Below the pieces are notes generated by a model. That model saw only the letters and a list, made by a program, of their open reading frames with translations, was not told the origin of the DNA and did no database searches. The translations under genes were made by a program, and so were the position numbers. This document shows positions 18,838 to 27,944 of a stretch of 64,000 nucleotides of DNA, in pieces. The DNA comes from an uncultured Alloprevotella sp. (GTDB lineage Bacteria > Bacteroidota > Bacteroidia > Bacteroidales > Bacteroidaceae): assembly GCA_944322095.1 (NCBI GenBank), contig CALUNU010000001.1:186001-250000 (forward strand), written 5' to 3'. The first letter of the stretch is position 1. Each line of letters starts with the position of its first letter.

Positions 18838-19569
18838 ATGGAAGCCATGTTATTTGCCGCAGGCATCGGCTCGCGTTTACGTCCTCTGACAGACGTAATG
18901 TCCAAAGCGCTTGTACCTGTTGCCGGCCGGCCGTTGATTGACATAGTGCTCGAAAGAATGAAATTTTTCGGCGTGCAGCACGTTGTTGTCAACGTCCATC
19001 ATTTTTCTGAGCAGGTCATTAATCACTTGCAGCAGCGCGATTACGGCCTTCGCATCGACATCTCAGACGAGTCGGCTGAGTTGTTGGACACCGGTGGTGG
19101 CTTGAAAAAGGCCAGCGCTCTTTTCAAAAATGCCGATGCTCCGATATTACTTCATAATGTAGACATCCTGAGTAATGTTGACTTGGGCAGCTTTTACGCA
19201 CAGCACAGGGCATGCGATGCAGCGCTGTTGGTAAGCGAGCGGACTACAAGCCGCTATTTGCTTTTCGATGACGAAATGCGTTTGCAGGGCTGGACGAATG
19301 TAGATACGGGAGAGGTTCGTTCACCCCATGCCCGTTTGGATGTGTCGTCGTGTCGTCGGTTGGCCTTTGCCGGTATTCACCTGTTTTCGCCTCGTTTGTT
19401 TCCCTTGTTAGACGCGTTTCCCGACAAATTTTCTATCATCGATTTTTATTTATCTGTCTGCCACCGTGTAGCTGTTACGGGCGTAAATTTGCCAACGTTG
19501 AAGCTGTTGGACGTTGGTAAGCAAAACACGCTGGCACGTGCCCAATCGTTTTTAGAAGAATTGAATTAA
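18838..19569 (+). CDS. Sugar-phosphate nucleotidyltransferase family protein
   Basis: A 243-residue NTP_transferase protein. The N-terminal signature AMLFAAGIGSRLRPLTDVMSKALVPVAGRPLI carries the GxGxRL(X)6K pyrophosphorylase loop. DTGGGLKKA and HNVDILSNVDL (the acidic metal-binding site) follow. The single-domain length and DTGGG motif resemble MurNAc-1-phosphate uridylyltransferase or mannose-1-phosphate guanylyltransferase types, but the substrate cannot be told from sequence alone. It is cytoplasmic. A bidirectional terminator separates it from the converging galactose operon. Confidence 0.88.
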   Translation: MEAMLFAAGIGSRLRPLTDVMSKALVPVAGRPLIDIVLERMKFFGVQHVVVNVHHFSEQVINHLQQRDYGLRIDISDESAELLDTGGGLKKASALFKNADAPILLHNVDILSNVDLGSFYAQHRACDAALLVSERTTSRYLLFDDEMRLQGWTNVDTGEVRSPHARLDVSSCRRLAFAGIHLFSPRLFPLLDAFPDKFSIIDFYLSVCHRVAVTGVNLPTLKLLDVGKQNTLARAQSFLEELN

Positions 19570-19615
19570 GACACGGCTGTAGCGTCATATCATTCCGCTA
19601 CACATTATATATAAT

Positions 19616-19645
19616 AAGGAGGAGGTTCATGCGAACCTCCTCCTT
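19616..19645. terminator. Bidirectional terminator between nucleotidyltransferase gene and galK
   Basis: AAGGAGGAGGTTC (19616-19628), loop ATGC, GAACCTCCTCCTT (19633-19645): a perfect 13-bp stem between converging genes. T-tails are short on both sides. Confidence 0.75.
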
Positions 19646-19676
19646 TGTTGATAGACGCTAATAAAGCCCTGTGGCT

Positions 19677-20837
19677 TTAAGCCAGTTTGCGTGCGCCGTC
19701 GCCTATTACGACATCGATGACAATGGGCTCCTTGCCAAATTTTTCTTTATAGCTCTTTTTGGCCGTTGCTATGAAGTTGTCATAGAGTTCGTCGCTCACA
19801 AGGTTGATAGTGCAGCCGCCAAAGCCGCCTCCCATGATGCGTGAGCCGGTTACGCCGCAGTTCTTGGCTATATCATTCAGGAAATCGAGCTCAGGGCAGG
19901 ATACTTCGTATTCTTTGCTCAGTCCGTGATGCGTTTCAAACATCTTCTTGCCCACTTCTTCGTAGTCGCCTTCTTCCAGCGCCACGCAAACTTCCAGTAC
20001 GCGGTATTTTTCACCGATGACGTACTTTGCGCGCAGTGCATCCTCTTCGCTTACTTCGCCGCGCACCTCATCCAGCATGTCGTAGGTGGCGTCGCGGAGC
20101 AGTTCTACCTCGGGGTGACGCTTCTGGATGGCAGCCACAACGTTTTCGCAGCTCTTGCGGCGGTCGTTGTAGGCCGACGATGCCAAGTCGTGCTTAACCT
20201 GCGAGTTCAAGAGGACGAGCTTGTAGCCTTTCGGGTCGAACGGGAAATATGTGTACTGCAAGCTGCGGCAGTCCAGGCGTATGAGGCTGCCGGCTTTTCC
20301 GAACACAGAGGCAAACTGATCCATGATACCGCAGTTGCAACCGATGTAGTTGTGTTCTGTGGCCTGTCCGACTTTGGCCAGCGTGAACTTGTCGATTTTA
20401 TTTTCGCCGAACATGTCGTTCAGAGCGAAGGCATACGTGCTTTCCAAGGCGGCCGACGAGGACATACCGGCACCGAGGGGTACATCTCCGGCGAAAGCCG
20501 TATTGAATCCTTCGACAGGAACACCCAGCTTCATCATCTCGCGGCATACGCCGAAAATAAAGCGGAAGTGAGTGGCATTGGGGCCTTTTTCGTCGTCGAG
20601 GCTGAACTCTACGTAGTCTTTAAGGTCGATGGAGTAGGCCCTGACGTTGCGTGTGCCGTTGGGTTTCAGTTCTGCTATGATACCCTGTTGTACAGCTCCC
20701 GGGAAAACAAAACCTCCGTTGTAGTCGGTGTGCTCTCCAATCAGGTTGATGCGCCCGGGAGAGGCATATACTGAGCCTGTGCTTCCGTCGAAGTGCTCGA
20801 TAAAGCGGCTTCTTACGTCTTCAATTGTTAATCTCAT
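19677..20837 (-). CDS. galK: Galactokinase
   Basis: A 386-residue GHMP kinase. The galactokinase signature is PGRINLIGEHTDYNGGFVFP near the N-terminus, the ATP loop is PLGAGMSSSAALE, and the third motif is SRIMGGGFGGCTI. It phosphorylates galactose at C1 with ATP in the cytoplasm (Leloir pathway). It is the last gene of galM-gluP-galK, 41 nt after gluP. galT and galE are not in the window. Confidence 0.97.
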   Translation of the reverse strand: MRLTIEDVRSRFIEHFDGSTGSVYASPGRINLIGEHTDYNGGFVFPGAVQQGIIAELKPNGTRNVRAYSIDLKDYVEFSLDDEKGPNATHFRFIFGVCREMMKLGVPVEGFNTAFAGDVPLGAGMSSSAALESTYAFALNDMFGENKIDKFTLAKVGQATEHNYIGCNCGIMDQFASVFGKAGSLIRLDCRSLQYTYFPFDPKGYKLVLLNSQVKHDLASSAYNDRRKSCENVVAAIQKRHPEVELLRDATYDMLDEVRGEVSEEDALRAKYVIGEKYRVLEVCVALEEGDYEEVGKKMFETHHGLSKEYEVSCPELDFLNDIAKNCGVTGSRIMGGGFGGCTINLVSDELYDNFIATAKKSYKEKFGKEPIVIDVVIGDGARKLA

Positions 20838-20878
20838 AGTGTTCGGTTTTTAAAAAGGTTTGGTATTAGTTGATAGAA

Positions 20879-22384
20879 TCATTCTTTCTCGCTTTTGCTT
20901 ACGCGGCTGCCCACGAGTGCATAGAAGAGCAGGTATGCGGCGCAGAACACGACAACCCAATAGCTCTGGATGTAGCCCACGGCGTCGGCAACGAGGGCCT
21001 GGATGAACATCATCACGGCACAACCAAATACCATCGTCATGAAGATACCGCTGGCGATGGCCGTATATTTGCCGAGGCCTTCAACGGCCATGTTGAAGAT
21101 ACCTCCCCACATGACAGACGTAAACAAGCCCACCAGGAGGAAGGCAAAAACACCCAGAGGCACTTCCTGCCATACCACTTCGAGTTTTCCCCAGTCGACA
21201 CCCGGGAAGCTTACCAATACGTCCGCGGGGGCGAACATGCCGAAGATGACCAGAAGCAGCGTGATGGTCGATACGGTCGTTATCATGGCGCGGCTGCTCA
21301 CCTTTCCGCCGATGGAGGCACCCACCAGTCGGCCGATGAGCATCATAAACCAATAGACAGCCACGAGCATGCCCACGATATTGCCGGCTATGCCGAGGCC
21401 TGCGTGTGTCGATTTGAGCGATGCGCTCGTAATTTCCTTGTTCTCGATCTGGAAGCTCACCTTGCTGCGGTCTTTGGCCAGCTGGGCCTGCGTGTCGGGG
21501 TTGGTCGATGTAAAGGTGGAGTCGGCCGTGTAGATGCGCAGGTAGTTGTCGGTGGCTTCGGCCAGGCTGAGAGTGCCGGCTTCGTACTGGCTCAGCACGG
21601 CAGCCTTCTTGTCAAGCGTTTCCTGCTTGTCGGTGCTCAGATACTGCTGTACGAAGTTGGGCACGCCCACCTCAATACCCATATAAAGGAAGATACCCAG
21701 CGCACCCAGGGCGAAATGGCGGTAGCTCAGGGCCTTTTTGATGTGGCCGAGCTGCACCTTTTCCTGAGCCGGCTCTTCAATCTTCGTAAAGTAGATAATG
21801 ATGAAGGCCACGACGAAGATGCCCAGGGCAATCATTAGTGCAGGCGTGGCATCGCTGATCTTGGCACGGCTTTGGTCGGCGATGAGGGCACCCATCAGGA
21901 TGTAGCATGCCACGGCAGCCGTCGAATTGAACACGCCTCCCGTCTGAATGAGCTGGTTGCCGGCGTTACCGCCACCTCCCAGGATGTTAAGCATCGGGTT
22001 TACCACGCAATTCAAAATACACATGCAGAAACCAGCGATGAAAGCACCGACGAGGTAAACGGCAAACACGCCGTACAGATTTTCCTCGACGTTCATCAGT
22101 CCACTGCACCACTGAATCAAAATGCCCACGATACCGATGGCCAGACCGATAAGTGCGGTGTTCTTATACCCGTATTTGGAAATCAGAATACCGGCGGGAA
22201 TACCCATTACCAGATAAGCCACGAAGTTACCGTAGTTACCGATCTGGGCAACGACGTTCGAGATGTTTCCCTGGTTTTTGATGATGGTTGCCATCGGCGT
22301 ACAGAGGTTTGTCACGAAGGCAATCATTGCGAACAGAGCAATCATGATGATAATTGCTCCCCATTGTTTTTTTTGTTGACTCAT
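20879..22384 (-). CDS. gluP: Glucose/galactose permease, MFS (FucP/GluP family)
   Basis: A 501-residue MFS transporter with about 12 membrane segments. The N-terminus (QKKQWGAIIIMIALFAMIAFVTNL) and YLVMGIPAGILISKYGYK are typical of the FucP/GluP sugar:H+ symporter branch. An unusually long loop near the middle (TLDKKAAVLSQYEAGTLSLA and following) accounts for the length, compared with about 430 residues for GluP. It lies between galM and galK, which fixes galactose or glucose as the likely substrate. Inner membrane. Confidence 0.92.
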   Translation of the reverse strand: MSQQKKQWGAIIIMIALFAMIAFVTNLCTPMATIIKNQGNISNVVAQIGNYGNFVAYLVMGIPAGILISKYGYKNTALIGLAIGIVGILIQWCSGLMNVEENLYGVFAVYLVGAFIAGFCMCILNCVVNPMLNILGGGGNAGNQLIQTGGVFNSTAAVACYILMGALIADQSRAKISDATPALMIALGIFVVAFIIIYFTKIEEPAQEKVQLGHIKKALSYRHFALGALGIFLYMGIEVGVPNFVQQYLSTDKQETLDKKAAVLSQYEAGTLSLAEATDNYLRIYTADSTFTSTNPDTQAQLAKDRSKVSFQIENKEITSASLKSTHAGLGIAGNIVGMLVAVYWFMMLIGRLVGASIGGKVSSRAMITTVSTITLLLVIFGMFAPADVLVSFPGVDWGKLEVVWQEVPLGVFAFLLVGLFTSVMWGGIFNMAVEGLGKYTAIASGIFMTMVFGCAVMMFIQALVADAVGYIQSYWVVVFCAAYLLFYALVGSRVSKSEKE

Positions 22385-22430
22385 GGTCGTTTTTGTGATT
22401 TGACAGTTAGTATTTGTTTGATTAGTTGAT

Positions 22431-23513
22431 TTATTTGTCTACACCGAATTTATAAATCGTTTTCTGCGTATAAACCTCGCCCGGGCGCAGGATAACGGGC
22501 GGGAACCAGGCGTGGTTGGGGCTGTCGGGGAAGTGCTGCGCTTCAAAGCAGAGGGCGCTGCGGCGCGGGAAGGTGGCGCCGTGCTGACCGCGGTAGCCGT
22601 CGGCCCAATTGTCCGAGTAGAACTGTACGCCCGGCTCCGTGGTGTACACTTCCATGGTGCGGCCGCAGCCGGGTTCCACCACGCGGGCGGCCAGCGAGAG
22701 CTCGCCCGGTTCACGCTTGTTGAGCACGAAGCAATGGTCGTAGCCGGCGCCGTTGCGTATCTGCTCGTCGTCGGCATCGATGCGTTCGCCCACGGCGTGC
22801 GGCTCCGTAAAGTCGAAAGGCGTCCCCTTGACGCTGCGTATCTCGCCCGTGGGGATGGACGTTTCGTCGATAGGCACATAAAAATCGGCGTTAATCTGGC
22901 AAATGCAGTTTTCGGCCGATGGAGTGGGGTTGGCAATGCCCGCCAGCGAGAAGAAACCGTGGCTGGTCATGTTGACAATCGTTTTTTTGTTTGTCGTACC
23001 CTTGTAGTCGATAACCAGCTCGTTGTCATCCGTGAATGTATACATCACCGTCATCGACAGCTCGCCCGGAAATCCCTCCTCATAATAGGCTGATACGTAG
23101 CGGAGCACGAGGCTTTGCTCGTTCACCTGTTCAGCGTCCCACACGCGGGCGTGAAATCCCGTCGGGCCGCCGTGCAGGTGGTTGGGGCCGTTGTTGATGG
23201 CCAGGTGATACTCCTTGCCGTTCAGCGTGAACGTGCCGCGGCAGATGCGGTTGCCGTATCGTCCCACGAGCGTGCTCAGGAATGGCTCGGGCGAGGCGAT
23301 GCAGTCCTCAATATTGTCGTGCCCTTGGATGATATTGTCTATTTTCCCCTCGCGGTCGGGCACCATTATGGCCACAATGGCGCCTCCGTAGTTGGTAATG
23401 GCCACTTCAAGATTGTTGGCGTTGCGAAGAAAGAAGAGATCGGTTTTCTTTCCGTTTATTTCTTTGTGGAAGTCCTTTTTTTTCAGCCCGCTCAGGCTTT
23501 CTTTATTTTCCAT
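22431..23513 (-). CDS. galM: Aldose 1-epimerase (mutarotase)
   Basis: A 360-residue GalM. Conserved elements include NYGGAIVAIMVPDREG, the substrate loop VGRYGNRICRGTFTLNG, the catalytic-histidine region NMTSHGFFSLAG and a C-terminal PGVQFYSDNW. It interconverts alpha and beta anomers of galactose and glucose so that galK receives the right form. First gene of the galactose operon. No signal peptide is visible, so cytoplasmic. The promoter at 23543-23574 fits the Bacteroidetes pattern. Confidence 0.95.
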   Translation of the reverse strand: MENKESLSGLKKKDFHKEINGKKTDLFFLRNANNLEVAITNYGGAIVAIMVPDREGKIDNIIQGHDNIEDCIASPEPFLSTLVGRYGNRICRGTFTLNGKEYHLAINNGPNHLHGGPTGFHARVWDAEQVNEQSLVLRYVSAYYEEGFPGELSMTVMYTFTDDNELVIDYKGTTNKKTIVNMTSHGFFSLAGIANPTPSAENCICQINADFYVPIDETSIPTGEIRSVKGTPFDFTEPHAVGERIDADDEQIRNGAGYDHCFVLNKREPGELSLAARVVEPGCGRTMEVYTTEPGVQFYSDNWADGYRGQHGATFPRRSALCFEAQHFPDSPNHAWFPPVILRPGEVYTQKTIYKFGVDK

Positions 23514-23542
23514 GATAGATGAGGTTTAGATTTTCTTCCTTG

Positions 23543-23574
23543 CAAATTTGAAGAAAACTTTTGAATGGTGCAAA
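23543..23574 (-). promoter_or_regulatory. Promoter of galM-gluP-galK
   Basis: On the minus strand TTTG (23574-23571), a 20-nt spacer, then CAAATTTG (23550-23543), one mismatch from TAnnTTTG; 29 nt before the galM start. Confidence 0.65.
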
Positions 23575-23845
23575 GACTTTGTGAAAAAAATATGTAGCTG
23601 CGGATAAATATCGGATAAAAGCCGCGCGACAGTCCGAAGCGTTGCAGCGGTAAGCATGTTGTGGGGCCTGCGCGGCTGTTGGCGTCGGTGCCGCTTCGGG
23701 AGCTGCCGGGGCACGGCCATGAGCCGGCTTGCCGTTCGGTTTTGCCGCCGTCATATTGCAGCGGGCAGGCAGGAAAAACTGCCGGCGCGCCGTGAGGCTG
23801 CCAGCCCAGCGCCGTAGCCTGCTGCCGGACGAAATGCCCCATGCG

Positions 23846-23877
23846 TTTGCGCGTGAGAAAATAAATATGTATTTTTG
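23846..23877 (+). promoter_or_regulatory. Promoter of the DUF1599/DoxX/tpiA genes
   Basis: TTTG at 23846-23849, a 20-nt spacer, TATTTTTG at 23870-23877. Both elements match. The leader to the ATG is about 90 nt. Confidence 0.8.
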
Positions 23878-23974
23878 CTTCGCGTCAACGGCCGGCACGG
23901 ATCGAACACGTCCTGTTGCGGACCGGTTGCGGCCCGTGAGGGCCTGGCGCCAAACATTGCGTAGCATACATCCA

Positions 23975-24547
23975 ATGCCTCAGGAAAAAACAGAAGAAGA
24001 GTTCGGGCGGGCCATACAAATGTGCCGCTCGCTTTTTGAAAAGAAACTGCACGATTATGGAGCCGCCTGGCGCATCATGCGCCTGCCCTCCGTGACCGAC
24101 CAGCTGTTCATCAAGGCACGCCGCATCCGCTCCATCGAGGAGAAGGGCGAAGCGTTGGTGGACGAGGGCATCGTGCCCGAGTTTATGGCCATCATCAATT
24201 ACGGAATTGTGGGGCTCATCCAGCTTTCGCTCGGGGTCGTCGACGAAGAAGACCTGCCGGCCGACGAAGCCCTGCGGCAATACGACATCAAGGCCGCAGA
24301 AGCCCTGCGCCTGATGGCGCGTAAAAACCACGACTACGACGAGGCATGGCGCGGGATGCGCGTCTCGTCGTACACGGACCTCATCTTGATGAAGCTCTAT
24401 CGCACCAAGCAGATTGAGGATCTGGGCGGACGCACCCTGGTGTCGGAGGGCGTGGCTGCCAACTACTTCGACATGATAAACTATTCGGTCTTCGCCCTCA
24501 TCAAGCTCGTCATCGAGAAAGAGGAGGGCGCCGGCGCCGAACGCTGA
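23975..24547 (+). CDS. DUF1599 family protein (nucleotide-modification-associated domain 1)
   Basis: A 190-residue protein with two similar halves, each with a KxxDYxxAWR core: KKLHDYGAAWRIMRLPSVTDQ and RKNHDYDEAWRGMRVSSYTD. Both halves continue to KARRIRSIEEKG / KLYRTKQIEDLGG and an INY segment, so the gene is an internal duplication of one domain. The start at 23975 (MPQEKTEEEF) is chosen because it follows the promoter and fits the domain edge. It lies 15 nt before the DoxX-TpiA gene. The association with nucleotide modification is a family annotation; the role here is unknown. Confidence 0.85.
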   Translation: MPQEKTEEEFGRAIQMCRSLFEKKLHDYGAAWRIMRLPSVTDQLFIKARRIRSIEEKGEALVDEGIVPEFMAIINYGIVGLIQLSLGVVDEEDLPADEALRQYDIKAAEALRLMARKNHDYDEAWRGMRVSSYTDLILMKLYRTKQIEDLGGRTLVSEGVAANYFDMINYSVFALIKLVIEKEEGAGAER

Positions 24548-24562
24548 CAGAGCCCGCCGCGC

Positions 24563-26599
24563 ATGCACCCCATGGAACGACAACCGAAGGACTGGAAATT
24601 CTGGACCGTCAACGCGAGCCGTCTCGTGCTGGCCGTCGTGTTTCTCTTTTCGGGCTACGTCAAGGGGGCCGACCCCACGGGGATGGCTTATAAGGTGGGG
24701 GCCTATTTCCAGCATTGGCACCTGCCGTTCACCGACGCCTCGCTCGTGGTGCAGGGCTGCGTGGTGCTGCTGGCTGCTGTCGAGTTTGTCATCGGTCTCT
24801 ATCTGCTCCTCGGCATACGCCGGCGGCTGACGTCGCTTGCCGTCTTTCTGTTTATGACCGGCATGACGGCTCTCACGGTTTACATCTATCTGTATAACCC
24901 CGTCGCCGATTGTGGCTGCTTCGGCGACGCCGTAAAGCTCACCAACGGCCAGACGTTGGCCAAAAACCTCGTGCTGTGGCCCATGGCGCTGCTGGTTCTC
25001 CGCTGCAACGGGAGCATGGCGCGCTTTATCTCCGAACGCAACCAATGGCTCGCGTCTATATACGCGTGGGTGTACATATTTATTCTCGCTCTCCACTCGT
25101 TCCATTATCTTCCGGCTGTCGACTTTACGGCCTATAAGGTGGGAACCGACCTGCGCGAGGCCATGCAGGCCGAGGTGGAGACGGAGCTCATCTATGAGCG
25201 GCGGGGCGAGCGTCGTACGTTTACGGTCGACAGTCTGCCGGGGGACGAATGGACGTTTGTCGACTCGCGCACGACGGTGGTAAAGCCGGCAGCGGTGACC
25301 GACTTCTTCCTGCTCGACGACGAGGGAGCCGACCTCGCTCCCGGCATGCTGGAAGACACGTCGTATGCCTTCCTGCTGACCATCCCCGACGCCGCAACGG
25401 CCGACGACGGCTGCAACGACCGCATCAACGACCTGTACGACTTCGCCCTCGACAACGGCTACGCATTCTATGGAGCCGCCGCGGCCACACCGGCCGAGAT
25501 TGAAGAGTGGCGCGACAAGACGGGCGCCTCGTACGTCATCCTGAAAGCCGACCGCGACATGCTGCGCAGCGCCGTCCGCTCCAATCCCGGCATGCTCCTC
25601 CTGCATGACGGAAAAATAGTGGCCAAGTGGAGCAACAACAACCTGCCCGAGGGGCTCGAAAGCTGGCAGCCGGCCCGGGGCGAGCGCGAGCAGATGCAGG
25701 CGGGCGGTCTGCCCCTGTATGTGCGGCAGCTGCTCTGGTTTCTCGTCCCGCTGCTTGTCGTCATGTGTGCCGACTCGCTGTGGGTGGCTTCGAAGTATTA
25801 CAAACGCTATCGACATAAAAAACTTTTAAAGCAAAAGCAAATGAGAAAGAAAATCGTAGCAGGCAACTGGAAGATGAACAAGAACCTGCAAGAAGGGCTG
25901 GCTCTGGCCGGCGAGCTGGTAGAAACGCTGAAGGGCGAGACGCCTAAGTGTGACGTCATTATCTGTACGCCGTTTATCCACCTGGCTCCCGTTGCCGGGC
26001 TCATCAAGGACAGCGTGATTGCTCTCGGTGCAGAAAACTGCGCCGACAAGGCATCGGGCGCATACACGGGCGAAGTGTCGGCCGAAATGGTGAAGTCGAC
26101 CGGAGCCGAGTATGTCATCCTCGGCCACTCCGAGCGCCGCGCCTACTATCACGAGACGCCCGAAATCTTGAAGGAGAAAATCAATCTGGCCCTTGCCAAC
26201 GGCCTGAAAGTTATCTTCTGCATCGGCGAAGTGCTCGAAGAAAGAGAAAGCGGCAAGCAGAACGAGGTGGTGAAAGCCCAGCTCGAAGGCTCGCTCTTCG
26301 AGCTGACGAAAGAGCAGTTTGCCAATATCGTGCTTGCCTATGAGCCCGTGTGGGCCATCGGAACGGGCAAGACCGCCACGGCCGAGCAGGCTGAAGAGAT
26401 GCACGCATTCATCCGCAGCGTGATTGCCGAAAAGTTCGGCGCCGAGGCAGCTGAGAATGTTTCCATCCTGTATGGCGGCAGCTGCAAGCCCGGCAACGCC
26501 AAGGAAATCTTTGCAAAAGGAGACGTCGATGGAGGTCTTATCGGCGGTGCCGCTCTGAAGGCTGCCGACTTCAAGGGCATTATCGACGCTTGGAACTAA
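24563..26599 (+). CDS. In-frame fusion: BT_3928-type DoxX membrane protein + triosephosphate isomerase
   Basis: One 678-codon frame. Residues 1-426 are a DoxX-like protein: four N-terminal membrane helices ([34 protein letters not shown] loop), a periplasmic part, and a last helix ([18 protein letters not shown]). Residues 427-678 are a complete TpiA starting [13 protein letters not shown]. In relatives these are, to my knowledge, separate adjacent genes. Here no stop intervenes between KKLLKQKQ and the TpiA methionine at 25841. Deleting one A from the A6 run at 25817-25822 would create a TAA at 25827-25829, so a one-base indel or a sequence error could explain the fusion. TpiA may still be made alone from the internal ATG. 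Confidence 0.8.
   Translation: MHPMERQPKDWKFWTVNASRLVLAVVFLFSGYVKGADPTGMAYKVGAYFQHWHLPFTDASLVVQGCVVLLAAVEFVIGLYLLLGIRRRLTSLAVFLFMTGMTALTVYIYLYNPVADCGCFGDAVKLTNGQTLAKNLVLWPMALLVLRCNGSMARFISERNQWLASIYAWVYIFILALHSFHYLPAVDFTAYKVGTDLREAMQAEVETELIYERRGERRTFTVDSLPGDEWTFVDSRTTVVKPAAVTDFFLLDDEGADLAPGMLEDTSYAFLLTIPDAATADDGCNDRINDLYDFALDNGYAFYGAAAATPAEIEEWRDKTGASYVILKADRDMLRSAVRSNPGMLLLHDGKIVAKWSNNNLPEGLESWQPARGEREQMQAGGLPLYVRQLLWFLVPLLVVMCADSLWVASKYYKRYRHKKLLKQKQMRKKIVAGNWKMNKNLQEGLALAGELVETLKGETPKCDVIICTPFIHLAPVAGLIKDSVIALGAENCADKASGAYTGEVSAEMVKSTGAEYVILGHSERRAYYHETPEILKEKINLALANGLKVIFCIGEVLEERESGKQNEVVKAQLEGSLFELTKEQFANIVLAYEPVWAIGTGKTATAEQAEEMHAFIRSVIAEKFGAEAAENVSILYGGSCKPGNAKEIFAKGDVDGGLIGGAALKAADFKGIIDAWN
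25841..26599 (+). CDS. tpiA: Triosephosphate isomerase (C-terminal part of fused frame, probable own start)
   Basis: From the internal ATG at 25841 the product is 252 residues, the exact usual length. Key residues are visible: N and K in GNWKMN (substrate lysine), the catalytic histidine in ILGHSERR, the catalytic glutamate in [14 protein letters not shown] and the phosphate loop GGSCKPGN. It interconverts dihydroxyacetone phosphate and glyceraldehyde-3-phosphate. The A-rich leader AAAGCAAAAGCAA before the ATG looks like a normal Bacteroidetes translation start, which favours independent initiation even though the upstream frame reads through. A terminator follows. Confidence 0.9.
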   Translation: MRKKIVAGNWKMNKNLQEGLALAGELVETLKGETPKCDVIICTPFIHLAPVAGLIKDSVIALGAENCADKASGAYTGEVSAEMVKSTGAEYVILGHSERRAYYHETPEILKEKINLALANGLKVIFCIGEVLEERESGKQNEVVKAQLEGSLFELTKEQFANIVLAYEPVWAIGTGKTATAEQAEEMHAFIRSVIAEKFGAEAAENVSILYGGSCKPGNAKEIFAKGDVDGGLIGGAALKAADFKGIIDAWN

Positions 26600-26612
26600 T
26601 CTGAAACCAGCA

Positions 26613-26662
26613 GAGGGGCGGGGCTCTGCGGCTGCCCGCCAACCGCAGCCCGCCCTTCTTTT
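26613..26662 (+). terminator. Terminator after tpiA
   Basis: A GC-rich hairpin with arms built from GGGCGGG/CCCGCCC and CTGCGG/CCGCAG, followed by TTCTTTTT. The SPOR gene starts 12 nt later, so it may be leaky. Confidence 0.7.
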
Positions 26663-26674
26663 TAATAAAACGAC

Positions 26675-27211
26675 ATGAGATACGTTCTTTCTATCGTCCT
26701 TTCGCTGTGTGCTTTCAGCGCTTATGCGCAGACGGCCGACACATATACCCGTCATTTGCGTCAGCAGAAGGCCGGCGCAGGGACCGTAACCGTTACGCAG
26801 GATGCTGAAATCGAAGCTTTGGTGAACAACGAAGCGACGAAGAAGAAAGAAGAAAAGCCACCCCTCGCCGGGGCAAAACAGGAAAAGCCGGCACATCGCC
26901 AGACGCCGGAGCGGCGTTTGGGCATGACGGGAAGCCGCCAGCGCTACAAGGCCAAAGGCTATCGCATCCAGATATTTACGGGAGGCAATTCGCGTACAGA
27001 CCGCCAGGCCGCCCGGCGAATGGAGCAGAAGTGTAAGAAAGCCTTCCCCGAGCTTTCAGCGTATGTCCATTTTGTTTCGCCGCGGTGGATTTGCCGCGTG
27101 GGCGATTTCCGTACGAGGGAGGATGCCAACAAATATCTTCACCTGATACGCAAGGCGAAAATATCGAACGAAGCGCGCGTGGTCAGTTGCACCGTTTTGT
27201 TGGCCTATTAA
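26675..27211 (+). CDS. Exported SPOR-domain protein
   Basis: A 178-residue protein with a signal peptide ([19 protein letters not shown], cleavage near residue 18), a charged low-complexity linker ([19 protein letters not shown]) and a C-terminal SPOR domain (about 98-178: [11 protein letters not shown], then [25 protein letters not shown]). SPOR domains bind denuded glycan strands of septal peptidoglycan. It lies 14 nt upstream of folE; the order tpiA-SPOR-folE is, as I recall, conserved in Bacteroides. Confidence 0.9.
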   Translation: MRYVLSIVLSLCAFSAYAQTADTYTRHLRQQKAGAGTVTVTQDAEIEALVNNEATKKKEEKPPLAGAKQEKPAHRQTPERRLGMTGSRQRYKAKGYRIQIFTGGNSRTDRQAARRMEQKCKKAFPELSAYVHFVSPRWICRVGDFRTREDANKYLHLIRKAKISNEARVVSCTVLLAY

Positions 27212-27225
27212 AAAGAAAGGAAAGA

Positions 27226-27792
27226 ATGGAAGAAGAAACAATAGAACGCCTGCGTTATCATTACGGCGAAATCCTGAAGCTTTTGGGCGAGGACACAACG
27301 CGCGACGGCCTGCTGAAAACGCCCGAGCGCGTGGCAAAAGCCATGCTGACGCTGACAAAGGGCTATACGATGAACCCGGCCGCCGTGTTGCAGTCGGCAA
27401 AGTTCAACGAGCCGTACAATCAGATGGTTATCGTGAAGGACATCAACTTCTACTCCCTTTGCGAGCACCACATGCTGCCGTTTTACGGCAAGGTGCACGT
27501 GGCATACATCCCCAACGGGTATATAACGGGGCTTTCGAAGATAGCACGCGTGGTCGACATCTTTTCGCATCGCCTTCAAGTGCAGGAACGCATGACGATG
27601 CAGATAAAAGACTGCATCCAGCAGGCGCTGAATCCGCTTGGCGTCATGGTTGTGGTCGAGGCGCAGCACATGTGCATGCAGATGCGGGGCGTGGAAAAGG
27701 ACAACTCCGTGACAACGACGAGCGATTTCTGCGGAGCCTTTAACCAGGCCAAGACGCGCGAGGAATTTCTCGAACTGGTATGCACGCGCTAA
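27226..27792 (+). CDS. folE: GTP cyclohydrolase I
   Basis: A 188-residue FolE from the ATG at 27226 ([17 protein letters not shown]), preceded by AAAGGAAAG. The frame is open back to 27085, but that part overlaps the SPOR gene. Zinc and active-site motifs are intact: [40 protein letters not shown] and [11 protein letters not shown]. It makes dihydroneopterin triphosphate from GTP, the first step to folate. Cytoplasmic; in operon with the SPOR gene. Confidence 0.96.
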   Translation: MEEETIERLRYHYGEILKLLGEDTTRDGLLKTPERVAKAMLTLTKGYTMNPAAVLQSAKFNEPYNQMVIVKDINFYSLCEHHMLPFYGKVHVAYIPNGYITGLSKIARVVDIFSHRLQVQERMTMQIKDCIQQALNPLGVMVVVEAQHMCMQMRGVEKDNSVTTTSDFCGAFNQAKTREEFLELVCTR

Positions 27793-27850
27793 AAGAGGAA
27801 AAAATCGTAAAAACGTTTCGCGAAGCAATGGCTGTGTCGGATAATTTTCG

Positions 27851-27858
27851 TACATTTG
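27851..27858 (+). promoter_or_regulatory. -7 box for tRNA-Gly
   Basis: TACATTTG, a perfect match, ending 13 nt before the mature tRNA. No consensus -33 at the usual distance. Confidence 0.6.
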
Positions 27859-27871
27859 CATTCGCAAACAT

Positions 27872-27944
27872 GCGGCAGTAGCTCAGTTGGTAGAGCATTG
27901 GCTTCCCAAGCCAAGGGTCGCGGGTTCGAGTCCCGTTTGCCGCT
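27872..27944 (+). tRNA. tRNA-Gly (anticodon CCC)
   Basis: A 73-nt cloverleaf. The acceptor GCGGCAG pairs with TTGCCGC (one G-U), and the D arm is GCTC/GAGC. The anticodon stem TTGGC/GCCAA encloses loop TTCCCAA, with anticodon CCC at 27905-27907. The T arm is GCGGG-TTCGAGT-CCCGT. T is the discriminator and no CCA is encoded. It reads GGG glycine codons. Confidence 0.97.

Larger units (their letters stand above)
23514..23974. other. GC-rich intergenic region between divergent galM and DUF1599 gene
   Basis: A 461-bp divergent spacer with the galM promoter at its left end and the DUF1599 promoter at 23846-23877. The centre (about 23620-23830) is GC-rich with GCCGGC and GCCGCC words and shares the 13-mer AGCCGGCTTGCCG with the nagB-sulfatase spacer. 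An open frame from 23729 is continuous with the DUF1599 gene but reads low-complexity protein and lies partly upstream of the promoter, so I exclude it. Confidence 0.5.

Noticed and set aside
23885..25816. 643-codon frame antisense to DUF1599 and the DoxX gene
   Set aside because: Shadow frame with no domain; it spans two real genes on the other strand.
25814..25843. Programmed frameshifting at AAAAAAC between DoxX and TpiA
   Set aside because: The heptamer is out of phase with the zero frame and the run of six A is short for slippage; an indel or true fusion is simpler.
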